The translations under genes were made by a program, and so were the position numbers. Source: Burkholderia lata (GTDB taxonomy: Bacteria > Pseudomonadota > Gammaproteobacteria > Burkholderiales > Burkholderiaceae). Taken from it: a stretch of 64,000 nt of DNA. The notes under the pieces are model-generated. The model saw only the letters and a program-made list of their open reading frames with translations. It did no database searches and was not told the origin of the DNA. Below, piece by piece: positions 41,895 through 51,291 of the stretch. The stretch spans positions 868,001-932,000 of the forward strand of contig NC_007511.1 in the NCBI RefSeq assembly GCF_000012945.1. The letters run 5' to 3'. Positions within the stretch are counted from its first letter, which is position 1, and every line of letters starts with the position of its first letter.

Positions 41895-43184
41895 ATGTTC
41901 GTGCAGTCCGACCGTCACGTCGCAAGCTACTACGCCGGCACCTACCCGGCGCCGATCCCGCATCGTCCGGAACTGGACGAACGCATCGACGCCGACGTGC
42001 TCGTCGTCGGCGCGGGTTTCAGCGGGCTGCATACGGCGTTGCGCCTGGCGCTCGCCGGCAAGCGCGTCGTCGTGCTCGAAGCGAGCCGCGTCGCGTGGGC
42101 TGCATCGGGCCGCAACGGCGGGCAGGCGCTGCTCGGCTGGTCGTGCGACATGCAGCCGCTCGAGGATTCGCTCGGCCGTGACGGCGCGCGCCTGCTGTGG
42201 GACAGCATGCGCTGGGCCGCGGCCGAGGTGCGCGAACTGCCGGCCACGCACGGTTTCGACATCGACTACCGGCCCGGCAGCCTGTGGGCGGCCGTGCGGC
42301 CGCGGCGCGTCGCGCTGCTCGAGCAGGCTCGCGACGAGGCGGCCGAGCGCTGGGGCTACGATCGGCTGCGCGTGATCGGCCGTGACGAGATGCCCGAATG
42401 GATCGGCGGCACGCGTTACCTTGCTGCGCTGCACGATCCCGAGGCCGGCCACCTGAATCCGCTGAAGCTCGCGCTCGGCCTTGCGCAGACGATCGAGCGC
42501 ACGGGCGGCCGCATCTTCGAGCAGAGCCGCGTGCTCGACTGCCGCGAGACGGCTGGCGGCCACATTGCCCGCACGGCGCGCGGCGAAGTGCGCGCGGACG
42601 TGCTCGTGCTGGCCTGCAACGCGTATGTCGACCGGCTCGATCGCGATCTCGCGCGCCGGCTGCTGCCGGTCGGTACGTACCAGGTCGCGACCGCGCCGCT
42701 CGCGCCTGACGTCGCCCGTTCGCTGCTGCCGCAGAACAGTTGCGTGATCGACAACCAGTTCGTGCCCGACTATTTCCGCCTGAGCCCCGACAACCGGCTG
42801 CTGTTCGGCGGCGGCTGCACGTATCTCGGCGGCATTCCGGCCGATATCGCGGCGGCGACGCGCCCGCACCTCGAACGCGTGTTCCCGCAACTGGCCGGCG
42901 TGCCGCTCGATTACGCGTGGGGCGGCCACATCGACATCAGCATGCGCCGCACGCCCGACATCGGCCGCCACGGGCAGCGCTTCTGGCTGCAGGGGTTCTC
43001 GGGGCACGGCGTGCTGCCGACGCTCGCCGGTGCGCGCGCGGTGGCCGACGCGGTGCTCGGCGACGAACGCCTGCTCGCGCAGTACCAGCGCATCCGCAAT
43101 CCGCGCTTCCCCGGCGGCGACCGGCTCGCCGCGCCGCTGGAAGCGATCGGCAAGGCCTGGTACCGTCTGCGCGATACCGTCTGA
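41895..43184 (+). CDS. puuB: PuuB-type gamma-glutamylputrescine oxidase
   Basis: A 429-residue FAD amine oxidase of the DAO family. VLVVGAGFSGLHTALRLALA and VVVLEASRVAWAASGRNGGQALLG are the FAD Rossmann and the covalent-loop regions, and FWLQGFSGHGVLPTLAGARA the C-terminal one. This matches PuuB, which oxidises gamma-glutamylputrescine to the aldehyde. ATG 41895 is chosen with GGGAG upstream; a 12-residue longer start (41859) is less likely. It begins a puu-type operon with a regulator and puuA. Confidence 0.82.
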   Translation: MFVQSDRHVASYYAGTYPAPIPHRPELDERIDADVLVVGAGFSGLHTALRLALAGKRVVVLEASRVAWAASGRNGGQALLGWSCDMQPLEDSLGRDGARLLWDSMRWAAAEVRELPATHGFDIDYRPGSLWAAVRPRRVALLEQARDEAAERWGYDRLRVIGRDEMPEWIGGTRYLAALHDPEAGHLNPLKLALGLAQTIERTGGRIFEQSRVLDCRETAGGHIARTARGEVRADVLVLACNAYVDRLDRDLARRLLPVGTYQVATAPLAPDVARSLLPQNSCVIDNQFVPDYFRLSPDNRLLFGGGCTYLGGIPADIAAATRPHLERVFPQLAGVPLDYAWGGHIDISMRRTPDIGRHGQRFWLQGFSGHGVLPTLAGARAVADAVLGDERLLAQYQRIRNPRFPGGDRLAAPLEAIGKAWYRLRDTV

Positions 43185-43201
43185 CTGCACCGGAACTCAC
43201 C

Positions 43202-43759
43202 ATGAATGAACAGGAAGAGATAGAAAGCCTGGCGATCCTGATCCGCGACCTGCGCAAGCATCGCAAGGTCACGCTCAACGATCTCGCGGAACGGATCGGC
43301 CGCTCGGTCGGCTTTCTGTCGCAGGTCGAACGCGGGCTGTCGCGCCCGACGGTGGCGGATCTCACCGCGATCGGCGAGGTGCTCGGCGTGCCGACCACCT
43401 ATTTCTACAGCCTGAGCAAGCCGCGCAGCGTGCCGTGGGTGACGCGGCCCGACGAGCGGCGCACCGTGTATTACGCGGCCGGCATTACCGACATCCTCGT
43501 GTCGCCGAACATGCGCTCGCGCTTCTCGATCCTCGAAAGCCATCTCGCGCCGGGCGCGAGCAGCGGCGAGCGGCCCGTCGACGACAGCGACGAGCAGGGC
43601 GGTTTCGTGCTCGAAGGCGAGCTGACGGTGTGGATCGACGGCGACGATACGCCCGTCACGCTCGGCCCGAACGACGCATTCCAGCTTCCCGCGCACAAGC
43701 GCTTTCGCTATGCCAACCTGACTGACGCGCCGACGCGCGTGATCTGGGTATTCACCTGA
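43202..43759 (+). CDS. XRE-cupin regulator (PuuR-like)
   Basis: A 185-residue regulator with an N-terminal XRE HTH (IRDLRKHRKVTLNDLAERIG then RSVGFLSQVERGLSRPTVAD) and a C-terminal cupin (GGFVLEGELTVWIDGDDTPV, LGPNDAFQLPAHKRFRYAN). PuuR of Escherichia coli has the same make-up and represses puu genes in response to putrescine. It starts 18 bases after puuB, so it is co-transcribed. Its target may be the AT-rich palindromes upstream of puuB. Confidence 0.85.
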   Translation: MNEQEEIESLAILIRDLRKHRKVTLNDLAERIGRSVGFLSQVERGLSRPTVADLTAIGEVLGVPTTYFYSLSKPRSVPWVTRPDERRTVYYAAGITDILVSPNMRSRFSILESHLAPGASSGERPVDDSDEQGGFVLEGELTVWIDGDDTPVTLGPNDAFQLPAHKRFRYANLTDAPTRVIWVFT

Positions 43760-43911
43760 GTTGTCGGCGGGGCGGGCGGTGCCGCAGGCCGCCGCGCCAC
43801 GCAGCCTGTTTGCAGTACTGATTGAAATGCGGCGCTCGTGGTCCGGCGTGCCGCGTGAATCCGGTTCGCCGCGCTGCGGCACCGCCATACAAGACATGGA
43901 AAGGATGAGAC

Positions 43912-45258
43912 ATGGCTGACGTCGTTCCCGCGCTGGTCGATGAAGTCCGCGCATTCCGGCAGGCGCACCCCGAGATCCGTTATGTCGACCTGATCTGCCT
44001 CGACCTGCCCGGACATTTCTACGGCAAGCGCTACCCGATCGATGCGCTCGAAAAGGTGGCGGCCGGCTCGCTGCTGAAGCTGCCGCAGAACTGCATCCTG
44101 CTCGGCACGCAGGGCGGGCTCTACAAGATCGGCGACTACTGTTTCAACGACGGCGACCCGGACGCCGTGCGCCGGCTGATCCCCGGCACGCTGAAGCCGG
44201 TGACCTGGGAGAAGCAGCCGCTCGGCCAGATGCTGATCACGACGGACGGCACCGACGCGCCGGTCGAGTTCGAGCCGCGCGAGGTGCTCGCGCGCGTGCT
44301 GAAGCGGCTCGCGCGGCGCGGCATCCGGCCGGTCGTCGCGTTCGAGCTCGAGTTCTACCTGTTCGCCGCGCAGCTCGAAGACGGGATGCCGAAGTATCCG
44401 CGCGACCGCCTGTCCGATGATCGCGACGATCAGCCGAACATGCATATCGAGCGGCTGTCGCGCTTCTCCGACGTGCTGCACGAAATGGTCGACGTCGCGT
44501 GCGTGCAGGGAATCGACGCGACCGTGATCACCGCCGAGCTCGGGCCGGGGCAGTTCGAAATCAACTTCGGCCATTGCGACGACGGACTGCGCGCGGCCGA
44601 CTGGTCGGCGATGTTCTGCCGCAGCACGCGCGGCGTCGCGTTGCAGCACGGCTATCGCGCGAGCTTCATGGGCAAGCCGTACCTGCATGCGCCGGGCAGC
44701 GGGATGCACGTGCACGTGAGCCTCTACGACGATGCGGGGCGCAACCTGCTCGCGGCGGACGGGCAGCGGCCGCTGCGGCACGCGGTGGCCGGATGCCTCG
44801 CCCTGCTGCCGCATTGCATGCCGGTGTTCGCGCCGAATCACAACGCGTTCCGGCGTTACGGTTCGATGGTGAACGCGGCGAGCCGTGCGAGCTGGGGCTT
44901 CGAGGATCGCGATGCGTGCATCCGGATTCCTGAATCGGATGCACGCAACCTGCGGATCGAGCACCGGCTCGCGAGTGCGGACGCGAACCCGTATCTCGTG
45001 CTCGCGGCGATTCTCAGCGGGATGGAGCACGGGCTCGACGCGAAGCTCGAGCCGATCGCACCGCTCAACGAGGATCGCGGCAGCGGGATCGATTTCCCGA
45101 AGGAGATGCTGTCGGCGGTCGCCGAGATGCAGGATCATGCGGCCGTGCGCGAAGGGCTCGGCAGCGAGTTCGTGATGGTGTATTGCGAGAACAAGCGGCA
45201 GGAAGAGCTGGATTTCCGCAATGAAATCGGGGCGCGGGAGTATCGGTGGTTCTTGTGA
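43912..45258 (+). CDS. puuA: Glutamine synthetase-like gamma-glutamylputrescine synthetase
   Basis: A 448-residue type I glutamine synthetase fold. VVAFELEFYLFAA and ITAELGPGQFEINFGHCDDG contribute metal and glutamate ligands, HAPGSGMHVHVSLYDDAGRN and FAPNHNAFRRYGSMVNAA the ATP and ammonia/amine sites, and ESDARNLRIEHRLASADANP the C-terminal site. It lacks the adenylylation tyrosine loop. PuuA ligates glutamate to putrescine. AAGGA is 9 bases before the ATG. Other amine substrates are possible; puuB and the regulator upstream favour this role. Confidence 0.82.
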   Translation: MADVVPALVDEVRAFRQAHPEIRYVDLICLDLPGHFYGKRYPIDALEKVAAGSLLKLPQNCILLGTQGGLYKIGDYCFNDGDPDAVRRLIPGTLKPVTWEKQPLGQMLITTDGTDAPVEFEPREVLARVLKRLARRGIRPVVAFELEFYLFAAQLEDGMPKYPRDRLSDDRDDQPNMHIERLSRFSDVLHEMVDVACVQGIDATVITAELGPGQFEINFGHCDDGLRAADWSAMFCRSTRGVALQHGYRASFMGKPYLHAPGSGMHVHVSLYDDAGRNLLAADGQRPLRHAVAGCLALLPHCMPVFAPNHNAFRRYGSMVNAASRASWGFEDRDACIRIPESDARNLRIEHRLASADANPYLVLAAILSGMEHGLDAKLEPIAPLNEDRGSGIDFPKEMLSAVAEMQDHAAVREGLGSEFVMVYCENKRQEELDFRNEIGAREYRWFL

Positions 45259-45758
45259 TCGACTGATCGACCGGGCACTCGCCCGCTGCGCAAGCCGCCG
45301 GACGACGAGCCGGCGCGACAACTGGCATCACGCCGGCCGCATGCACGACCGCATGCACGGCCGGCGCGCAGCGCGCACGCGCATCGCACGCCGCTCGGCG
45401 CTCGGCGCGTGCGCTCGCGCTTCGTTCGACCCTGCGTCGGTCAGCCGACCGCCGCGGCCCGCATCGTCCATGCACGCCCCTTCAGCGGCGCATTCACTTT
45501 CGGACGAATAGGCAACATTCTCACAATTTCGAGTCTTACCGGCGCGGTACGTGCCGACTATAGTTTTCCGGTTTCCCCGTCCTTTACCGCGCGCGTTCGG
45601 CGATGCGAGCTTTCGCATCGATGCATCGCGCGCGCGAGCGTCGCGGGTTCGTCCAGTGCGTTCGTGCCGCGAGGCATGCCTGCGACCAGCCGGATGTGTC
45701 GTCCGGCCTGCTGCAGCCGGCTGTCGAACCCGGTTCCCCACAGAATAGGTCAGACAGA
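45259..45758. other. Intergenic region, 500 bases, no gene seen
   Basis: Between puuA and the 2Fe-2S subunit gene no gene can be supported. A CGGGC/GCCCG hairpin with a four-base loop at 45272-45285 follows the puuA stop closely and could help end transcription. An AT-rich stretch at about 45505-45570 ends with TATAGT (45559-45564), a possible -10 for the downstream operon without a good -35. Confidence 0.5.
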
Positions 45759-46220
45759 ATGACAGATATCACCATCAACGGTCAGCGGCATCAGTTCGCT
45801 GGCGATCCCGACATGCCGCTGCTCTGGTACCTGCGCGACGAGCTCGGGCTGACGGGAACGAAATTCGGCTGCGGCATGGCGCTGTGCGGCGCATGCACGG
45901 TTCATGTCGAAGGTCAGCCGATGCGCGCGTGCGTGACGCCGATCGGTACGCTCGCTGGCCGCAACGTCACGACGATCGAGGCCGCACACGAGAAGAAGGT
46001 CGGCCAGGCCGTGCAGAAAGCGTGGATCGACGAACAGGTGCCGCAGTGCGGCTATTGCCAGTCCGGGCAGGTGATGTCGGCGGTCGCGCTGCTGACCGTG
46101 AAACCCGATCCGACGGATGGCGACATCGATGCCGCGATGAGCGGGAACATCTGTCGCTGTGCGACCTATCAGCGGATCCGCGTCGCGATCCACAAAGCCG
46201 CGGAGAACCTCAAGGCATGA
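45759..46220 (+). CDS. 2Fe-2S small subunit of molybdenum hydroxylase
   Basis: A 153-residue protein with a plant-type ferredoxin domain (C38, C43, C46, C58) and a helical [2Fe-2S] domain (C97, C100, C132, C134). It is the IorA/CoxS-type subunit of the xanthine-oxidase family and passes electrons from the molybdenum site. It overlaps the next gene by four bases (ATGA). Its own ribosome-binding site is weak. Confidence 0.92.
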   Translation: MTDITINGQRHQFAGDPDMPLLWYLRDELGLTGTKFGCGMALCGACTVHVEGQPMRACVTPIGTLAGRNVTTIEAAHEKKVGQAVQKAWIDEQVPQCGYCQSGQVMSAVALLTVKPDPTDGDIDAAMSGNICRCATYQRIRVAIHKAAENLKA

Positions 46221-48469
46221 GCCAGTCCACACGCTCCCGGCAATCGGCCGGCACGCCGGAATCCGCTGACGGCATCGCATCGGCTTCGCGCCGCAAGTTT
46301 CTCGGCAACATGGCCGCGCTCACGCTCGCGGTCGGTTTCAGCGGCGAGATCGCGCTCGCCAAATCGGTCACGCCGGCCACCGCAGGCGTGTCGTTCGAGC
46401 CGAACGCCTTCATTCGCATCGGCGCCGACGGCATCGTCAGCGTCGTGTCCGAGTACCTCGAAATGGGGCAGGGCACGTTCACCGGCATCGCGACGCTCGC
46501 GGCGGATGAACTTGACATCGGTCTCGACAAGGTGCGGGTCGTGGCGGCCCAGGCCGATGCGACGCGTTACGTGAACCCGATGTTCGCGAAGATGGGCTGG
46601 AAGATCCAGGCGACGGGCGGCAGTACCGCGATGGCCGGCTCGTGGACGGTGATGCGCGAAGCGGCCGCCACCGCGCGCGCGATGCTGCTGTCGGCCGCCG
46701 CACGGAAGTGGAAGGTCGATCCGGCGTCGCTGCGCATCGAGGACGGCGTGATCGTCCACGCCGCATCGGGCCGCCGCGCAGGCTTCGGCACGTTCGCTGC
46801 CGATGCGGCGCGCGAGCCGGTGCCGTCGAAGGTCGCCGTCAAGCAGCGGACCGACTTCAAGCTGATCGGCAAACGCGACACACGGCGCGTCGATATTCCC
46901 GCGAAGGTCAACGGTTCGGCGATCTATACGCAGGACGTGAAGCTGCCCGGCATGCTGGTCGCGGTGATCGCCCATCCGCCGCGCATGTGGGGCAAGGTCC
47001 GTCACGTCGACGCGAGCAAGGCGAAGGCGATCCCCGGCGTGGTCGCGGTCGTCCAGGTGCCGGGCGACGACAACGTGCAGGGCGGCGTCGCGGTGCTGGC
47101 GCGTAATACCTGGGTGGCGCGCCAGGGGCGCGACGCACTGAAGATCACGTGGGACGATACGCACGCGCTGGCGCTCGGTTCCGCCGACATCTCGAAGCAG
47201 TACCGGGCCGCGCTCGGCAAGCCGGGCGTGGTCGCTGTCACGCGCGGCAACGTGGTGAGCGAAGCGCCGTCAGGCGGCAAATTCATCGACGCGACCTACG
47301 AGCAGCCGTATCTGTCGCACGCGCCGATGGAGCCGCTGAATTGCGTCGTGTGGTTGCACGCGGATCGCTGCGAGATCTGGAACGGCGAGCAGTGGCATAC
47401 CGGCGACCAGGTCATCGTCGCGAAGGAAGTCGGCCTCAAGCCGGAGCAGGTGACGATCAACCAGCTGTACGCGGGCGGCAGCTTTGGCCGCCGCGCGAAC
47501 CCGGTCGGCGACTACGTGTGCGAGGCGGCGCGGATCGCCCGCGCTGCGCGTGCGCAAGGGATCGATGCGCCGGTCAAGCTAGTGTGGATGCGCGAGGACG
47601 ACATGCGCGCCGGCTTCTACCGGCCGGCGACCCTGCACCGGGTCCGGCTCGCCGTGGACAAGGGCGGGAACCTCGTGTCGTGGAACCAGGACGTGGTGGG
47701 GCAGAGCTTCTTCGCGCCGCTGCCGTCCGGCGTCGATCCGACGCTCGTCGAAGGGTCCGCCGATATTCCGTACGAGATCCCGAACTTCAAGGTGACGCAG
47801 CACATCCAGACGCTCGCGGTGAAGACGCAATGGATGCGCTCGGTCGGCCATACGCATGCGGCGTTCGTCGGCGAGACGCTGATGGACGAGGCCGCGCATG
47901 CGGCAGGCAAGGACCCGTACGCGTTCCGCCGTGCGTTGCTCACGAAGATGCCGCGCCATCGCGGCGTACTCGACCTGGTCGCGCAGAAGGCCGGCTGGTC
48001 GGCCCCGCTGCGTGCCGGTGCGCCCGGCACGAAGCGCGGGCGAGGCATCGCGCTGCAATTCGCGTTCGGCACGTATGTCGCGCAGGTCGCGGAAGTCACG
48101 GTGCTGCAGGACGGCAGGTTCACGATCGACCGCATCGTCTGTGCGGTCGATTGCGGCACCGTCGTGAATCCCGACGTGGTCGCGTCGCAGGTGGAAGGCG
48201 GGATCGGCTTCGGCCTCACGTTCCTGCGCGCGGCGATCACGCTGGAGAACGGGCGTGTGCAGCAAGGCAACTTCAACGACTACCCGGTCCTGCGCATGAA
48301 CGGCATGCCGCACGTCGAAGTGCACGTCGTGCCGTCGCAGGAGCCGCCGAGCGGTATCGGCGAACCGGGCGTGCCGCCGGCCGCGCCGGCCGTCGCGAAC
48401 GCGCTGACGGCCGCAACCGGCACCACGTTCCGGTCGCTGCCGATGCGAGACACGCTGCGTCCGGCCTGA
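46217..48469 (+). CDS. Exported molybdopterin large subunit (IorB/aldehyde oxidase type)
   Basis: A 750-residue catalytic subunit. A twin-arginine signal ([18 protein letters not shown]25-R26) leads it to the periplasm. The aldehyde oxidase/xanthine dehydrogenase Mo-domain follows, seen in [27 protein letters not shown] and [11 protein letters not shown]. It resembles isoquinoline 1-oxidoreductase beta and membrane aldehyde dehydrogenases. The substrate may be an aldehyde or N-heterocycle. Together with the small subunit and tri-haem cytochrome, it forms a three-gene operon. Confidence 0.9.
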   Translation: MSQSTRSRQSAGTPESADGIASASRRKFLGNMAALTLAVGFSGEIALAKSVTPATAGVSFEPNAFIRIGADGIVSVVSEYLEMGQGTFTGIATLAADELDIGLDKVRVVAAQADATRYVNPMFAKMGWKIQATGGSTAMAGSWTVMREAAATARAMLLSAAARKWKVDPASLRIEDGVIVHAASGRRAGFGTFAADAAREPVPSKVAVKQRTDFKLIGKRDTRRVDIPAKVNGSAIYTQDVKLPGMLVAVIAHPPRMWGKVRHVDASKAKAIPGVVAVVQVPGDDNVQGGVAVLARNTWVARQGRDALKITWDDTHALALGSADISKQYRAALGKPGVVAVTRGNVVSEAPSGGKFIDATYEQPYLSHAPMEPLNCVVWLHADRCEIWNGEQWHTGDQVIVAKEVGLKPEQVTINQLYAGGSFGRRANPVGDYVCEAARIARAARAQGIDAPVKLVWMREDDMRAGFYRPATLHRVRLAVDKGGNLVSWNQDVVGQSFFAPLPSGVDPTLVEGSADIPYEIPNFKVTQHIQTLAVKTQWMRSVGHTHAAFVGETLMDEAAHAAGKDPYAFRRALLTKMPRHRGVLDLVAQKAGWSAPLRAGAPGTKRGRGIALQFAFGTYVAQVAEVTVLQDGRFTIDRIVCAVDCGTVVNPDVVASQVEGGIGFGLTFLRAAITLENGRVQQGNFNDYPVLRMNGMPHVEVHVVPSQEPPSGIGEPGVPPAAPAVANALTAATGTTFRSLPMRDTLRPA

Positions 48470-48508
48470 CCGTTCGCGTTCCTATCGAATTCAAGAGAAG
48501 CATCCATC

Positions 48509-49822
48509 GTGAAATTTCGTCGAGTCATCGGCTATGCCGTTGCGGCCGTCGTCGTGGTCGCGGCCGGTGTGGCCGGCCGCGCGTGGCTGACCCCCGCCGG
48601 CACCGAACCCCAACCGCCGGTCGCCGGCACGCCGGCCGACCTGCCTGCGACCCTCGCGCGCGGCGAGTATCTGGCGAAGGCTGCCGACTGCGTCGCGTGC
48701 CATACGGCCGTGGGCGGCACGCCTTACGCCGGCGGCAGGCCGTTCAAGCTGCCGTTCGGGCAGCTGTATTCCACCAACATCACGCCGGACAAGGCAACCG
48801 GCATCGGCAACTGGTCGGACGACGCGTTCGTTCGCGCGGTGCGCGAAGGCGTGGGTTCGCACGGCAACCTGTATCCGGCGATGCCGTACACGTCGTATGC
48901 CGAAATGAGTCGCGACGACGTGCTGGCGATCCGGCAGTACCTGATGACGCTCGAACCGGTGCATCAGGCCCCGCCCGACAACGCACTGTCGTTCCCGTTC
49001 AACCAGCGCTGGGGCCTGGCCGCGTGGAACGCCGTGTTCTTCCGCGGGCAGCGTTTCGCGCCGGATCCGAAGCAGAGCGTGGAGTGGAATCGCGGCGCCT
49101 ATCTGGCCGGCGCGCTCGGCCATTGCGGCGAATGCCATACGCCGCGCAACGTCGGTTTCGCGATGAAGTCGCGCGACTATCTGTCGGGTGCCGACATCGA
49201 AGGCTGGAAGGCTTACAACACGACGTCCGACCAGGCATACGGCCTCGGCTCGTGGACCGACGAACAGATTGCGCAGTACCTGTCGCGCGGCCATGCACCG
49301 GGGCGCAGCTCGGCGGCCGGCCCGATGGCGGACGTGGTCGAGCATAGCCTGCAGTACCTGACGCAGAGCGACATCGCGTCGATGGTCGTGTATCTGCGCA
49401 GCGTGAGTCCGGTCACGGGCGGGCAGACGGGCAAGATCGAACTCGATCCGTCGGCCGCGCGTGCGTCGAACGCGGTACTGCCGGGCGCGGCGTCGCTGCC
49501 GCAGGCGCTCGAACGCGGACAGCGGCTCTTTGCCGGCGACTGCGCGGGTTGTCACCAGTGGAACGGTGCCGGTCGCCAGAGCGAATATGCGTCGCTCGTC
49601 GGCGCGCATGCGGTCAACGACCCGTCCGGCGCGGCGCTCGTCCAGGTGCTGCTGCACGGCACCAGCCTGACCGTCGGCGGCCGCACGCAGCAGATGCCGG
49701 GTTTCGGCGCCGCGTACAGCGATGCGGATATCGCGGCGGTCGCGAACTTCGTGCTGAGTCACTTCGGCTCGAAGCAAGGCGTGGTCACCGTCGAGCAAGT
49801 CGGCAAGGCGCGTGTGCAATGA
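48509..49822 (+). CDS. Tri-haem membrane-bound cytochrome c subunit
   Basis: A 437-residue protein with one N-terminal anchor (about 8-24) and three CxxCH haem sites at C61-x-x-C-H65, C206-x-x-C-H210 and C345-x-x-C-H349. It would take electrons from the molybdenum hydroxylase to quinone or a terminal oxidase. It starts with GTG 48509, 39 bases after the large subunit, with AGAGAAG upstream. The same layout is known from acetic-acid-bacterial aldehyde dehydrogenase complexes. Confidence 0.9.
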   Translation: MKFRRVIGYAVAAVVVVAAGVAGRAWLTPAGTEPQPPVAGTPADLPATLARGEYLAKAADCVACHTAVGGTPYAGGRPFKLPFGQLYSTNITPDKATGIGNWSDDAFVRAVREGVGSHGNLYPAMPYTSYAEMSRDDVLAIRQYLMTLEPVHQAPPDNALSFPFNQRWGLAAWNAVFFRGQRFAPDPKQSVEWNRGAYLAGALGHCGECHTPRNVGFAMKSRDYLSGADIEGWKAYNTTSDQAYGLGSWTDEQIAQYLSRGHAPGRSSAAGPMADVVEHSLQYLTQSDIASMVVYLRSVSPVTGGQTGKIELDPSAARASNAVLPGAASLPQALERGQRLFAGDCAGCHQWNGAGRQSEYASLVGAHAVNDPSGAALVQVLLHGTSLTVGGRTQQMPGFGAAYSDADIAAVANFVLSHFGSKQGVVTVEQVGKARVQ

Positions 49823-49885
49823 CGGTCGGGTACACGCGAAAGGCGGCCCGGTTTTACCAGGCCTGAACGGTTGACTCAGGACGAT

Positions 49886-49928
49886 CCGGGAAGTCGTGTG
49901 CGGTTCATCGACCGACGCGACTTCCCGG
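49886..49928. terminator. Long hairpin between convergent genes
   Basis: CCGGGAAGTCG (49886-49896) and CGACTTCCCGG (49918-49928) pair over 11 bp; TGT/ACG (one wobble) and CGGT/ACCG extend the stem to 18 bp with one bulged G and a six-base loop. It lies between the cytochrome c and flavin monooxygenase genes, which converge, and is symmetric enough for both. No T-run. Confidence 0.65.
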
Positions 49929-49950
49929 CGTACCGCGTCATCATCAAGGC

Positions 49951-51141
49951 CTATCGATCCCGAAGGAACGGCATCGGCAGGCCCGCCCCCCAAGCCTTCG
50001 CGAGTGCTTCGATTTCGGCTGTCGGATCGACCTGCCGGGCGGCTTCGTGCGTGTCGTTGCGGAATAGCCGCTGAGCGAACTCACGTGCGCGCAGCGTGAT
50101 CGCCTCGGTTTTCCGGGTGCGCCGCTGCGTGAACGACGCGAGCGCAGCGTCGAGGTCGCTACCGTTGCCCTTCCCATGCTCGTCGAGGCAACGGGCGAGA
50201 TGCCACGCGTCCTCGAGCGCCTGGCACGCGCCTTGTCCGGAGGTGGGGAGTGGTGCGTGCGCGGCATCGCCGATCAGCAGCACATTGCCGCGATGCCATA
50301 CATCGACGGGATCGAGATCGTGCACGTGGATCTTCGCGATCGTGCCCGGTGGCGTTGCGCGCATCACGTCTGCGATGGGGGCGGGCCACCCGTCGAAGAG
50401 CCGTTCCAGCAGCGGACCGTGATCACCCGGCGCCGCATCGTCGTTGTCGTGATGGTCGATTTCAGCCTCGGCCCGGGCCGCCGCCCAGTACATGCGATGC
50501 CGGTCCAGTGCGACGATGCCGAATCGCTCGCGCTGGCCCCAGTAGTCGAATATCGACACATCGTCGACCAGCGGGGCATCGCTCTGCGCCACGCCGATCC
50601 AGTTGACGAATCCCTGATAGACGGGGGTGGCGTCGCCGACCACATGGCGTCGCGCGACGGAGTTCATGCGGCCGTCCGCGCCGATCACGAGATCGGGGAC
50701 GATCGTTGCGCCGTTGTCGAAATGAACCACGGCGCGGCCGTCGATGCCGGTGTCGATCGCCGTCGCGCAGTGGCCGAAGCAGACTTCGATGTCGTGCGCG
50801 GCAACGTGTCGAGCCAGCACGGCCTGCAGGTCGCGCCGCAGTATCGAGCGCGTTGGGAACCCCATATGGCGATCCAGTTCGCCGATGTCGACGCGCTTGA
50901 TCGGGGCGCCGTCCCGATCCATGCACCGCATTGTGCGCAGGTGGCCGCTGACTTCGGCGATGTCCGGCAGGAGGCCGAGTTGCTCGAGCACGAAGCCGGC
51001 ATTCGGCCATAACACGACGCCGGCGCCCATCGTCGTCTCGGACGGCCTGCGTTCGTAGAGCCGGATCCGGTGCCCTTGCCCGGCAAGCGCGAGCGCGGTA
51101 CTCATGCCGGCTACGCCGGCGCCGAGAATGGCGATATCCAT
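49951..51141 (-). CDS. FAD-dependent aromatic monooxygenase
   Basis: A 396-residue class A flavin monooxygenase. MDIAILGAGVAGMSTALALA is the FAD loop, LVIGADGRMNSVARRHVV the DG motif, and NVLLIGDAAHAPLPTSGQGACQALEDAWHL (in parts GDAAHAPLP and GQGACQALEDA) the second FAD region. It resembles salicylate/6-hydroxynicotinate-type hydroxylases. GGGAG lies 8 bases upstream of ATG 51141. It is divergent from a LysR gene across 150 bases, with a palindrome in between. Confidence 0.88.
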   Translation of the reverse strand: MDIAILGAGVAGMSTALALAGQGHRIRLYERRPSETTMGAGVVLWPNAGFVLEQLGLLPDIAEVSGHLRTMRCMDRDGAPIKRVDIGELDRHMGFPTRSILRRDLQAVLARHVAAHDIEVCFGHCATAIDTGIDGRAVVHFDNGATIVPDLVIGADGRMNSVARRHVVGDATPVYQGFVNWIGVAQSDAPLVDDVSIFDYWGQRERFGIVALDRHRMYWAAARAEAEIDHHDNDDAAPGDHGPLLERLFDGWPAPIADVMRATPPGTIAKIHVHDLDPVDVWHRGNVLLIGDAAHAPLPTSGQGACQALEDAWHLARCLDEHGKGNGSDLDAALASFTQRRTRKTEAITLRAREFAQRLFRNDTHEAARQVDPTAEIEALAKAWGAGLPMPFLRDR

Positions 51142-51224
51142 GTTGATGCTCCCGTAGGTGTTGGCGCGTGCTCGCGTCGTCGCAGGTGCGTGCGTTGGCG
51201 GCCACGCCTTGACTGGATCCGCAT

Positions 51225-51235
51225 CGTAAATTACG
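51225..51235. promoter_or_regulatory. Palindrome in the flavin monooxygenase/LysR spacer
   Basis: CGTAAATTACG is a perfect 11-bp palindrome about 56 bases upstream of the LysR gene and 83 bases from the divergent monooxygenase. Its position is fit for binding by the LysR protein. It also lies in the only AT-rich part of the spacer. Confidence 0.4.
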
Positions 51236-51291
51236 GTCACGAATGGGATAAGCCGTGAAAATCGGCGAGCTTTGATACCTGAAACGGGATA

